Source: Clostridia bacterium (lineage in GTDB: Bacteria; Bacillota; Clostridia; Christensenellales; UBA1242). Taken from it: a DNA stretch of 6,983 bases. Positions 1 to 5,417 of the stretch are shown piece after piece (the first letter of the stretch is position 1; each line of letters opens with the position of its first letter). A model generated the notes under the pieces. The model had not been told where the DNA came from. It saw only the letters and a program-made list of their open reading frames with translations, and made no database searches. The translations under genes and the position numbers were made by a program. The DNA lies in the NCBI GenBank assembly GCA_017399515.1, contig JAFQBZ010000139.1, positions 1 through 6,983 of the forward strand, read 5' to 3'.

Positions 1-1
1 T

Positions 2-556
2 GTGGCCATTCTTTTTTCATACAAAAACAAAATAAGAAAAATGTATGCGGTTGAAATTCAAAAATCACAAGCGGAAATGTCAAGGCGTTCTATTGAATAT
101 AACAAACTTAACATTGAAGTTATCAATGATGACCTTAAAAATTTGAAGCAAATTTTTGGTGCTGAAACTATTGATGTTATAACCGTTAATCCACCTTATA
201 ACAAGGTTGGAGAAACTAGCGAAATTGACGAGATTGCAATTTCAACGCACGAAATAAAAACCAATCTTAAAGAAATTGCAAAGGCTTCAAGTGTGGCACT
301 TAAATTTGGTGGAAAACTTTATATGGTTCATCGTGCTGACAGGCTTGCAGACATTATTTGGAGTCTTAAAAAATATAATCTTGAACCAAAAGTTTTGAGA
401 GTGGTGTATCCAAAAATAACAAAAGAGCCAAATCTTGTTTTGATTGAAGCAAAAAAAGGTGCAAAAGCGGGGCTTAAAATAATGAAACCGCTTGTTTTGA
501 ATAACCAAGACGGTACTGAAACTGACGAGTTAAAACAAATTTATGGCAGAAAATAA
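2..556 (+). CDS. trmN6: tRNA1(Val) (adenine(37)-N6)-methyltransferase, TrmN6-like (5' partial)
   Basis: This is the C-terminal 184 residues of a class I SAM-dependent methyltransferase; the gene enters from the left edge, so the GTG at position 2 is an internal Val codon rather than a start. The fragment begins just after where the family's glycine-rich SAM loop should lie. It shows the acidic strand-2 end (VEIQ, about residues 17-20), an NDD segment (42-44), and the NPPY catalytic motif of N6-adenine and N4-cytosine methylases (residues 63-66, nt 188-199). Downstream come STHEI, FGGKLYMVHRADRL and a C-terminal KxGLKIMKPLVL stretch, an order typical of the YfiC/YabB (TrmN6) family, which methylates A37 of tRNA1(Val) in E. 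coli. Assignment to the tRNA enzyme rests on these family landmarks; another N6-adenine methylase of the same fold cannot be fully excluded without the N-terminus. The next gene starts 17 bp after the stop, so the two are probably cotranscribed. Confidence 0.85.
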   Translation: MAILFSYKNKIRKMYAVEIQKSQAEMSRRSIEYNKLNIEVINDDLKNLKQIFGAETIDVITVNPPYNKVGETSEIDEIAISTHEIKTNLKEIAKASSVALKFGGKLYMVHRADRLADIIWSLKKYNLEPKVLRVVYPKITKEPNLVLIEAKKGAKAGLKIMKPLVLNNQDGTETDELKQIYGRK

Positions 557-573
557 TTAAAGAGGAAGATTTT

Positions 574-1251
574 ATGGTTGATAAAAATCATTTTAAAACA
601 GGCGTGTTAAATCGAAAAGCAGAAGACTTTTTAGATGAAAGAGAAACAATTTTATGGAGAGGCATTCCTAAAAAATTTGCTTATGTTTTAGGCAAAACCA
701 TCAAAATGGCACCTATTGCAATTGTGTGGCTTATATTTGACCTTGGGTTTATTATAGCCGCAGCCGCATTTGGTGGAGAGCAAATAGGTGCAATTTGGTT
801 GATTTTGATTCCATTTTTTGCAATTCATATGACTCCGGTTTGGATTTGGCTTGCAGGGCTTTTAAAAGCAGCAAAAGAAACGAAGACGATAGAGTATGTC
901 ATTACTGATAAACGAATCATTGAATTTAGAGGCGAACCAAAGTATCTTGCTTCGCAAATTCCTTTAAAAGAATTAAAAGACGCAGTTCTTGAAAGGGGTA
1001 TTGTTGATAAAATTTTGAAAGTAGGCGACATTCACATTGAAGCAAAAGACGGAAAGAGAATTGTACTTTTTGATACTCCAAACAGTATATATATGCACAC
1101 TAAAATTCTTGAACTTTGTGGAACAAAATCAAAAACTGATGAATTTTATGAAAATCACCATGCTTGTGACCATTGTGGTTCTTACTATGATAGTAAGGTT
1201 TCAAAATGTCCAAACTGTGGTGCACCAAAAGATAAATCTAAAAGAAAATAA
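574..1251 (+). CDS. PH-like (bPH/YdbS-type) membrane protein with C-terminal zinc ribbon
   Basis: A 225-residue predicted membrane protein of unknown specific function. Residues 19-30 (FLDERETILWRG) form the short N-terminal segment common in bacterial PH-domain membrane proteins. Two hydrophobic segments follow at about 46-66 and 71-96. Residues 104-182 look like a bacterial PH (bPH/YdbS-type) domain, with the characteristic YVITDKRIIEFRG strand pair and an ILKVGDIHIEAKDGKRIVLFD stretch ahead of a final helix. The tail carries a four-cysteine zinc ribbon (C198, C201, C212, C215: CDHC and CPNC knuckles) and ends in a basic KDKSKRK. Both the PH-like domain and the ribbon should be cytoplasmic if the two helices form a hairpin. 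The start is fixed by AAAGAGG at 559-565, 8 bases before ATG. A terminator begins 6 bp after the stop. The domain calls are fairly secure; the function and any partner are not known. Confidence 0.8.
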   Translation: MVDKNHFKTGVLNRKAEDFLDERETILWRGIPKKFAYVLGKTIKMAPIAIVWLIFDLGFIIAAAAFGGEQIGAIWLILIPFFAIHMTPVWIWLAGLLKAAKETKTIEYVITDKRIIEFRGEPKYLASQIPLKELKDAVLERGIVDKILKVGDIHIEAKDGKRIVLFDTPNSIYMHTKILELCGTKSKTDEFYENHHACDHCGSYYDSKVSKCPNCGAPKDKSKRK

Positions 1252-1257
1252 AAAACA

Positions 1258-1290
1258 CCCAAACTCAATTGAGTTTGGGATTTTATTTTT
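1258..1290 (+). terminator. Intrinsic terminator after the bPH/zinc-ribbon gene
   Basis: A perfect 22-base inverted repeat at 1258-1279 (arms CCCAAACTC and GAGTTTGGG around AATT) is followed by the T-rich ATTTTATTTTT. This is a standard rho-independent terminator starting 6 bp after the stop codon, and it separates the methyltransferase/bPH unit from the thioesterase. Confidence 0.92.
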
Positions 1291-1306
1291 AAAAAGTGCT
1301 AATATA

Positions 1307-1336
1307 TTGTGAAAATTTTATTTAATATGTTAAAAT
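1307..1336 (+). promoter_or_regulatory. Sigma-A type promoter of the thioesterase gene
   Basis: TTGTGA (1307-1312) and TAAAAT (1331-1336) are separated by 18 bp. The -10 box is preceded by TGT (1328-1330), giving an extended -10. The predicted transcript starts near 1343, about 20 bases before the start codon, with AGGAG (1353-1357) 7 bases ahead of ATG. Confidence 0.65.
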
Positions 1337-1364
1337 AGAAATATCTTTTTTTAGGAGAAATTTT

Positions 1365-1787
1365 ATGATTCAAGAATATATCCATAAAGTTCAATATTAT
1401 GAAACCGATAAAATGGGTGTGACTCATCATTCAAATTATATCAGGTTTATGGAAGAAGCAAGGGTTGATTTTATGGACCAAATAGGCTATGGCTATGACA
1501 GAATGGAAAGTGAAGGGGTTTGCTCGCCGGTTATAAACATTGAATGTGATTTTAAAAAATCAACAACTTATGCTGATGTCATTAAAGTTTCAGTTAAAGT
1601 GATTGAAATCAGTCAAATTCGAATCAAGTTTGAATATGTTATGAGGGTTGAAGATGAAATTGTGTTTAGGGGCACAAGTTCGCATTGTTGTTTAAATAAA
1701 GACGGAAAGATTATTTCTTTAAAGCGTGAAAAACCTGAAGTTTATGAATTATTTTTGAGTTTTTTAGAAACCGATGAAAAATTATAA
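1365..1787 (+). CDS. YbgC/FcbB-family acyl-CoA thioesterase (4HBT hotdog fold)
   Basis: A 140-residue protein of the usual size for a single hotdog-fold thioesterase, expected to hydrolyse acyl-CoA (or acyl-ACP) thioesters in the cytoplasm as a homo-oligomer. Residues 9-33 carry the family signature, YYETDKMGVTHHSNYIRFMEE, matching the YxDTDxxGxVyHxNYxxxxE pattern. D15 is the expected catalytic aspartate and H22 the conserved histidine. The long helix (about 23-42) and the following strands, ending in the FRGTSSHCCLNKDGKI hairpin (about 101-116), complete the fold. The substrate cannot be read from sequence: YbgC members act on short-chain or hydroxybenzoyl-CoA, and some Gram-positive relatives have unknown substrates. 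ATG at 1365 is fixed by AGGAG 7 bases upstream. No convincing terminator follows, so some read-through into the next operon is possible. Confidence 0.88.
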   Translation: MIQEYIHKVQYYETDKMGVTHHSNYIRFMEEARVDFMDQIGYGYDRMESEGVCSPVINIECDFKKSTTYADVIKVSVKVIEISQIRIKFEYVMRVEDEIVFRGTSSHCCLNKDGKIISLKREKPEVYELFLSFLETDEKL

Positions 1788-1797
1788 ATTTTAGCAA

Positions 1798-1820
1798 AAA
1801 ATTTTGAAAATTTTGAAAAT
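1798..1820. repeat. A4T4-type short tandem tract upstream of the nucleotide operon promoter
   Basis: AAAATTTTG occurs twice in tandem, followed by AAAAT, with a 9-base period. The 17-mer AAAATTTTGAAAATTTT recurs exactly at 5323-5339, upstream of the NADAR gene promoter. Phased AnTn tracts can bend DNA or act like UP elements, but in DNA this AT-rich the recurrence may also be composition. Confidence 0.45.
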
Positions 1821-1867
1821 ATTTGAAGTTTTTAGAGTGTTTTGATATATAAAAATAACTATTACTA

Positions 1868-1896
1868 TTGACTTAAATTGATTTATAAGGTATAAT
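1868..1896 (+). promoter_or_regulatory. Near-consensus sigma-A promoter of the RSH-like/nucleotidyltransferase/DHH operon
   Basis: TTGACT (1868-1873, five of six matches to TTGACA) and a perfect TATAAT (1891-1896) are separated by the ideal 17 bp. Transcription should start near 1903, giving a leader of about 18 bases that contains little more than the ribosome binding site. It is the strongest promoter in the window and fixes the left end of the three-gene operon. Confidence 0.85.
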
Positions 1897-1920
1897 ACAT
1901 ATATAATAAGAGAGGTGTTT

Positions 1921-2472
1921 ATGAATATAGATGAACTTCAAGAAGCAGGTGTTGATGTTTTCGACATCTCCGAAAATGAGTTGTTTCCATTTTCAAAAAC
2001 ATGGAAAAAGACTTTTGAAGCAATCGAAAAATCACTCAAAGAACTTAACAATGAACCTGAAAAAGAAAGAATATTGCAAAAGGTTTCAAACATTGTTAAT
2101 GTGCTTGTTCGATTTGGAACAACTTATGAAGATATCGTTCTTGAAATAGCCGAACTTTATGTTTTTTCAAGAGAGGCAAACATTGACCCTAAGTTTTTTG
2201 AAAAGGCTTATGGCAAAGGTGTTGTTGAGTCAGTTGTTTGTTTGAATAACGCACTTGACACAGATGAAAAGAGAAAAGCCGTTTTCGAAAATGAAAAGCA
2301 TAGATATTTAGGCAAAATCAAAATCGCTGATTATCTTGTTGAAATTGCTGACAATCCAAAAATTTCAAAAGAGTATAAGTTAGAAATTGATGAAGTTATT
2401 AAACATTATAAAGAAAGAAGCCACAAAGCATTAATGAGAATGTTAATTGCTGAAAGAAAAAGAATAAAATAA
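1921..2472 (+). CDS. Degenerate RelA/SpoT HD-hydrolase-like helical protein
   Basis: A 183-residue, all-helical, cytoplasmic protein. I recognise no named family, but residues about 51-172 line up with the N-terminal HD (hydrolase) domain of RelA/SpoT proteins as I recall them. The segment ANIDPKFFEKAYGKGVVESVVCLNN (86-110) sits where RSH proteins have TDITLDNIEFDFG followed by a VxxIVxGVTK helix. KIKIADYL (132-139) sits where they have the metal-binding VKLADRL. The catalytic His-Asp is replaced by Y80-V81, and the downstream Glu-Asp by R84-E85; D137 of the AD motif remains. Hydrolase activity is therefore unlikely, and a regulatory or partner role for the synthetase-like protein 19 bp downstream is more plausible. 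That role is an inference. ATG at 1921 is chosen over the in-frame GTG at 1915 because the GTG lies inside the ribosome binding site AGAGAGG (1909-1915). It is the first gene of a three-gene operon. Confidence 0.65.
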   Translation: MNIDELQEAGVDVFDISENELFPFSKTWKKTFEAIEKSLKELNNEPEKERILQKVSNIVNVLVRFGTTYEDIVLEIAELYVFSREANIDPKFFEKAYGKGVVESVVCLNNALDTDEKRKAVFENEKHRYLGKIKIADYLVEIADNPKISKEYKLEIDEVIKHYKERSHKALMRMLIAERKRIK

Positions 2473-2494
2473 AGGGAGAAAATTTTTTATTATG
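2471..2494 (+). promoter_or_regulatory. Ribosome binding site with unusually long spacing to the fusion gene start
   Basis: AAGGGAG (2472-2478) overlaps the last base of the preceding TAA stop, and 13 bases separate it from ATG at 2492; other genes here use 4-8. No in-frame ATG, GTG or TTG lies closer; only an in-frame ATT at 2489 would shorten the gap. The arrangement suggests translation coupled to the upstream gene. Confidence 0.5.
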
Positions 2495-4336
2495 GCAGAA
2501 CCAAAAAAACCAAATGATAACCAAACACCAGGTGGTGGAGGCGATCAAGAAGTATTAGCAGAAATCTTTGGAAATCTTTATCACAAAGATGAAAGAACCT
2601 TTTTGGAAGATTGGATTCCAAACATCAAGTCAGACCTTGAAAATGTGCCTGATGTTGAAGGTTTTGTTATGTCGAGAATTAAAGGACCTCTTTCAATTTT
2701 GAAAAAGGTTAGAGGTGACAAAAAATATGTTGAAGAATGGAACAAGATGAAAGACCTTTTAGGTTTCATGGTTGTTGTTGATTCAAACCAAGAAATCGAT
2801 ACTTTGCTTTATTACATTCAAACACACTTTGGAAACTTAAAAAATCCTAATGCAAAAACACTTATCAGTGATTTTAGAAAAGTTCCAATTCGTGAGCCAG
2901 ACCCAACAAGACCTAAAATTGTTGATAATCCATCACCAAAAGGCTATCAAGTTAACGATGGTTACAAAAATGTTAGGGTAAACTTAATGGTTGAAAATTA
3001 TCCTGTTGAAATTCAGGTTAAAACTCGTGAGCAATATATTGCGCACATGGCAACACATGACCCTGTTTATAAATCAAAAGTTATTCCTGATGAAGCAACT
3101 GCTCATCGCATTTCTGATGCACTTTTCCCATATTTTGAGACTTATGCACATTTAAAACTTAAAGAAAATGAAATGACTCCAACTCAAATTGAAAACTGCA
3201 AAAAAGATATGAGAGCAATCTTTGAAAGAAATAAAGATATTTATGAACAATATCCTGAAGTTTATAACGAGGCTTGTAGCATTTTTGCAGTTTATGTTTT
3301 CGTTATGAAGAATCGTGAGCAACTTTATGCTGACGCACTTTTAGACGATTCAGTTGTAAATAATCAACTTTTAGAAGCCGAAATTCTTAGAATTTTCCAC
3401 TATAAACAAAAAGATATGCTTAAAAATGATAAGTCACTCACTGACAGTAAATCATTTATGAAAACTGCAGAACTTATCATGAGTATGTCTTATGATGAAT
3501 ATAAAAAGACTTCTGAAAAACTTGCAGGTGAATACAGAAAAGAACTTTGTATCATTTCAGGTGTTTTTGATATGATTCGTGAACAAGATATCAATCTTAT
3601 CAAAAGATGTGCAAAAAGTTTTAGAAGAGTTGTTGTTTCTGTTTATGATGATGACCTTGCAAAACTTTATCTTGGAATTGAACCAATGTATAACACTGCT
3701 GAAAGAATGAAGGCTCTTGAAATGATTGATGATGTTGCAAGTGTAAGCGTTGTTGGTGTTGACGGTTCTGTTAAAGACAAAGAAATGGTTGAACCATTCA
3801 TTATTGATAAACCTGTTGAAAAGAAATATAAACTTGGTTATCTTCCTGGTGTGTTTGATTTGTTCCACCCAGGACACATTGAGTATATTCAAGCAGCATC
3901 ACAACTTTGTGAAAGACTTATTGTTGGAATTAAAACCGATGATTATGTTATGCTTAACAAAAAGAAAACCACAATCCAAAATCAAAGAGAAAGAGCAATT
4001 ATTGCTGATGCTCTTGTTTGTGTTGACGGTGTTGAAATTACAAACTATGACATCACTCCACCAATCAGTGTGCTTCAAGAATTAGATGCTGTTGCAAAGC
4101 GTGGTGAAGGTGCAGTTATTTTCTTGGGTTCAGATTGGCACAAACCTGAAACTATGAAGAAAAAGAGTGCCTTGAGTTTGGCAGAATATAAAATGCTTCA
4201 AGAAGATTATCCAGATATCGAGTTTGGAAAAATTCCAAGAGGTGAAAGCAAGCGTTCAAGCACAGGTTATCGTGAAAGAGCACAAGTTGCTGTTGAAGCA
4301 TTTAACCCATATGAATTAAAAACATTAGGAGTTTAA
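2492..4336 (+). CDS. RelA/SpoT-synthetase-like domain fused to tandem cytidylyltransferase-like domains
   Basis: A 614-residue multidomain protein with no signal peptide or membrane segment. After a Gly-rich N-terminus, residues about 50-200 form a RelA/SpoT-type nucleotidyltransferase domain. Compared with Streptococcus Rel from memory, it keeps R62, K64, S68 and K72 (RxKxxxSIxxK, ATP side), D88 (DLLGF), Y152 (KGYQ) and E173/Q175 (VEIQVKT). It has Met93 for the Arg of DxxxxR and lacks the His of GYQSxH. Residues 200-345 are helical and unassigned. Residues 351-436 are a cytidylyltransferase-like domain whose HxGH is replaced by REQD (363-366). Residues 446-595 are a second copy with intact GVFDLFHPGH (453-462), RERAIIADALVCVDGV (499-514), LGSDW (545-549) and a terminal RGESKRSSTGYRER. 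RelA/SpoT domains transfer pyrophosphate from ATP; HxGH enzymes transfer a nucleotide from CTP or ATP to a phosphorylated acceptor. The combined product is unknown. It lies between the HD-like gene (19 bp gap) and the DHH phosphoesterase gene (2 bp gap). Confidence 0.85.
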   Translation: MAEPKKPNDNQTPGGGGDQEVLAEIFGNLYHKDERTFLEDWIPNIKSDLENVPDVEGFVMSRIKGPLSILKKVRGDKKYVEEWNKMKDLLGFMVVVDSNQEIDTLLYYIQTHFGNLKNPNAKTLISDFRKVPIREPDPTRPKIVDNPSPKGYQVNDGYKNVRVNLMVENYPVEIQVKTREQYIAHMATHDPVYKSKVIPDEATAHRISDALFPYFETYAHLKLKENEMTPTQIENCKKDMRAIFERNKDIYEQYPEVYNEACSIFAVYVFVMKNREQLYADALLDDSVVNNQLLEAEILRIFHYKQKDMLKNDKSLTDSKSFMKTAELIMSMSYDEYKKTSEKLAGEYRKELCIISGVFDMIREQDINLIKRCAKSFRRVVVSVYDDDLAKLYLGIEPMYNTAERMKALEMIDDVASVSVVGVDGSVKDKEMVEPFIIDKPVEKKYKLGYLPGVFDLFHPGHIEYIQAASQLCERLIVGIKTDDYVMLNKKKTTIQNQRERAIIADALVCVDGVEITNYDITPPISVLQELDAVAKRGEGAVIFLGSDWHKPETMKKKSALSLAEYKMLQEDYPDIEFGKIPRGESKRSSTGYRERAQVAVEAFNPYELKTLGV

Positions 4337-4341
4337 TTTTG
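4327..4341 (+). promoter_or_regulatory. Ribosome binding site that selects a TTG start for the DHH gene
   Basis: AGGAG at 4327-4331 lies within the last codons of the fusion gene and 7 bases ahead of TTG at 4339. There is no ATG or GTG nearby in this frame, so TTG is the best supported start, and the two genes should be translated in a coupled way. Confidence 0.8.
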
Positions 4342-5286
4342 AATAAGTTTAAACAAACAAAAGAAGTTTTATTAAATTTAAACAGTCTTCCAATTTATAT
4401 TGCAGGACACTTAAAGCCAGACCAAGATTCAGTTGGTTCATGTTTAGCACTTGCAAATTACTTGAACAAAAATGGCAAAAATGCCTATGTTCTTGTTGAA
4501 GATTTTGACAGAGAGATTTTGTCTTGGAAAGGTGATTATTCAAGAGTTGTGAGCGAAGTTAAAGATGAAAAATTTAACTTTATTGCACTTGACCTCAATG
4601 AAAAAAAGCGTCTTTCAAGATTTGTTGAATACTTTGATAAAGCAGAATATAAAATTAATATTGACCATCATCAAGACAACAAATATGAAGCAGACCACAC
4701 ACTTTCAATTCCTGGAATCAGTTCAACTTGTGAAATAATTTATGAAATTATAAATTCGCACAGCAAAGAGTTTTTTGATAAAGACACTTGTGACTATTTA
4801 TATGCAGGAATGATGAATGATACAAACTGCTTCACAAGAAGATTGTCTAAAAAAACAATGGCAATTGCTCAAAAACTTATCAATTTTGGTGCTGATTATA
4901 CATATATCATTAAAAAGACATTCAGTGAAAGAACAATGTATTGGTTCAAAGCCCTTGCAAAACTTGTGAATGAAATTCAGTTTGATGGATTCCATTATGC
5001 TGTTGTTGATAAGTCACTTCCAGAATATCAAGATTTAACACACAACAACATTGTTAAGCAAATCGCTGAAGATTTAAGAAAAATTGACGGCATTGATGTG
5101 TTTTTAATGCTTATTAAAAACGGTGACACAATTGTTGCAAAGGTTATGAGCAACACGAGTGAAAATGCTGATAAACTTGCCGGCGTGTTTGGTGGTGGGG
5201 GTCATAAAAAAGAAGCAGGTTTCACTGTTAAAAATATGACTGTTGAAGAAATTGTTGAAAAAGCAAAAGAATTTTTAAATAAATAA
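4339..5286 (+). CDS. NrnA-like DHH/DHHA1 phosphoesterase
   Basis: A 315-residue two-domain protein, the usual length of NrnA-type enzymes. The DHH domain carries HLKPDQDSVGS (H24, D28, D30; the usual DGD is DQD), LDLN (D85), IDHH (109-111) and AGMMNDTNCF (D161), which together supply the ligands of a two-manganese site. The DHHA1 substrate-binding domain ends with GGGGHKKEAGF (285-295). Characterised relatives degrade oligoribonucleotides of 2-5 bases, pAp, or linear dinucleotides from cyclic dinucleotide breakdown; which of these applies here cannot be read from sequence. It starts with TTG two bases after the preceding stop and is the last gene of the operon. NrnA genes often lie beside rbfA and truB, so linkage to the RelA/SpoT-cytidylyltransferase gene is unusual and suggests it may process that enzyme's product or by-products. 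That link is an inference. A second, housekeeping NrnA elsewhere in the genome is possible. Confidence 0.87.
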   Translation: MNKFKQTKEVLLNLNSLPIYIAGHLKPDQDSVGSCLALANYLNKNGKNAYVLVEDFDREILSWKGDYSRVVSEVKDEKFNFIALDLNEKKRLSRFVEYFDKAEYKINIDHHQDNKYEADHTLSIPGISSTCEIIYEIINSHSKEFFDKDTCDYLYAGMMNDTNCFTRRLSKKTMAIAQKLINFGADYTYIIKKTFSERTMYWFKALAKLVNEIQFDGFHYAVVDKSLPEYQDLTHNNIVKQIAEDLRKIDGIDVFLMLIKNGDTIVAKVMSNTSENADKLAGVFGGGGHKKEAGFTVKNMTVEEIVEKAKEFLNK

Positions 5287-5314
5287 AAAAACACTGCATT
5301 TTGCAGTGTTTTTT
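5286..5314 (+). terminator. Intrinsic terminator closing the three-gene operon
   Basis: ACACTGCA (5291-5298) and TGCAGTGT (5302-5309) form an 8-bp stem with a TTT loop. An A-run precedes it and TTTTTT (5309-5314) follows. The hairpin starts directly after the DHH gene stop and ends the transcript before the NADAR gene. Confidence 0.92.
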
Positions 5315-5322
5315 CTGTGCTT

Positions 5323-5339
5323 AAAATTTTGAAAATTTT
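5323..5339. repeat. Second copy of the A4T4-type tract
   Basis: AAAATTTTGAAAATTTT is identical over 17 bases to 1798-1814. It lies about 45 bp upstream of the NADAR gene -10 box. Confidence 0.4.
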
Positions 5340-5359
5340 TAAAATATATGTCAATAAAA

Positions 5360-5389
5360 TTATGAACAAAAACAAGGTTGTGTTATAAT
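5360..5389 (+). promoter_or_regulatory. Extended -10 promoter of the NADAR gene
   Basis: TGT followed by a perfect TATAAT (5384-5389) makes an extended -10 box. The -35 region is poor: the best candidate is TTATGA at 5360-5365, with an 18-bp spacer. Transcription would start near 5396, which places the ATG at 5394 upstream of the transcript and supports the later start at 5418. Confidence 0.65.
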
Positions 5390-5417
5390 TAAAATGCAAA
5401 ATGGGGAGGAATCGTTT

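Noticed and set aside
1788..1860. Terminator after the thioesterase gene
   Set aside because: The self-complementary AAAATTTT tracts contain no G:C pairs in any stem and do not form a convincing hairpin plus T-run.
1915..1920. In-frame GTG at 1915 as start of the HD-like gene
   Set aside because: It overlaps the AGAGAGG ribosome binding site, while ATG at 1921 is well placed behind that site.
1921..2472. The HD-like gene as an active (p)ppGpp hydrolase or as a pseudogene
   Set aside because: The catalytic His-Asp and Glu-Asp positions are substituted, so hydrolysis is unlikely. The reading frame is intact with a strong promoter and ribosome binding site, so decay is not supported.
3557..3892. 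Minus-strand open frame of about 111 codons within the fusion gene
   Set aside because: It is antisense to a clearly coding, domain-bearing frame, is rich in Asn, Phe and Ile, and shows no ribosome binding site or recognisable domain. The other minus-strand frames in the window are rejected for the same reason.
5394..5417. ATG at 5394 as start of the NADAR gene
   Set aside because: It is only 5 bases from the TATAAT box, before or at the expected transcript start, and has no ribosome binding site; ATG at 5418 has GGGGAGGA 7 bases upstream.
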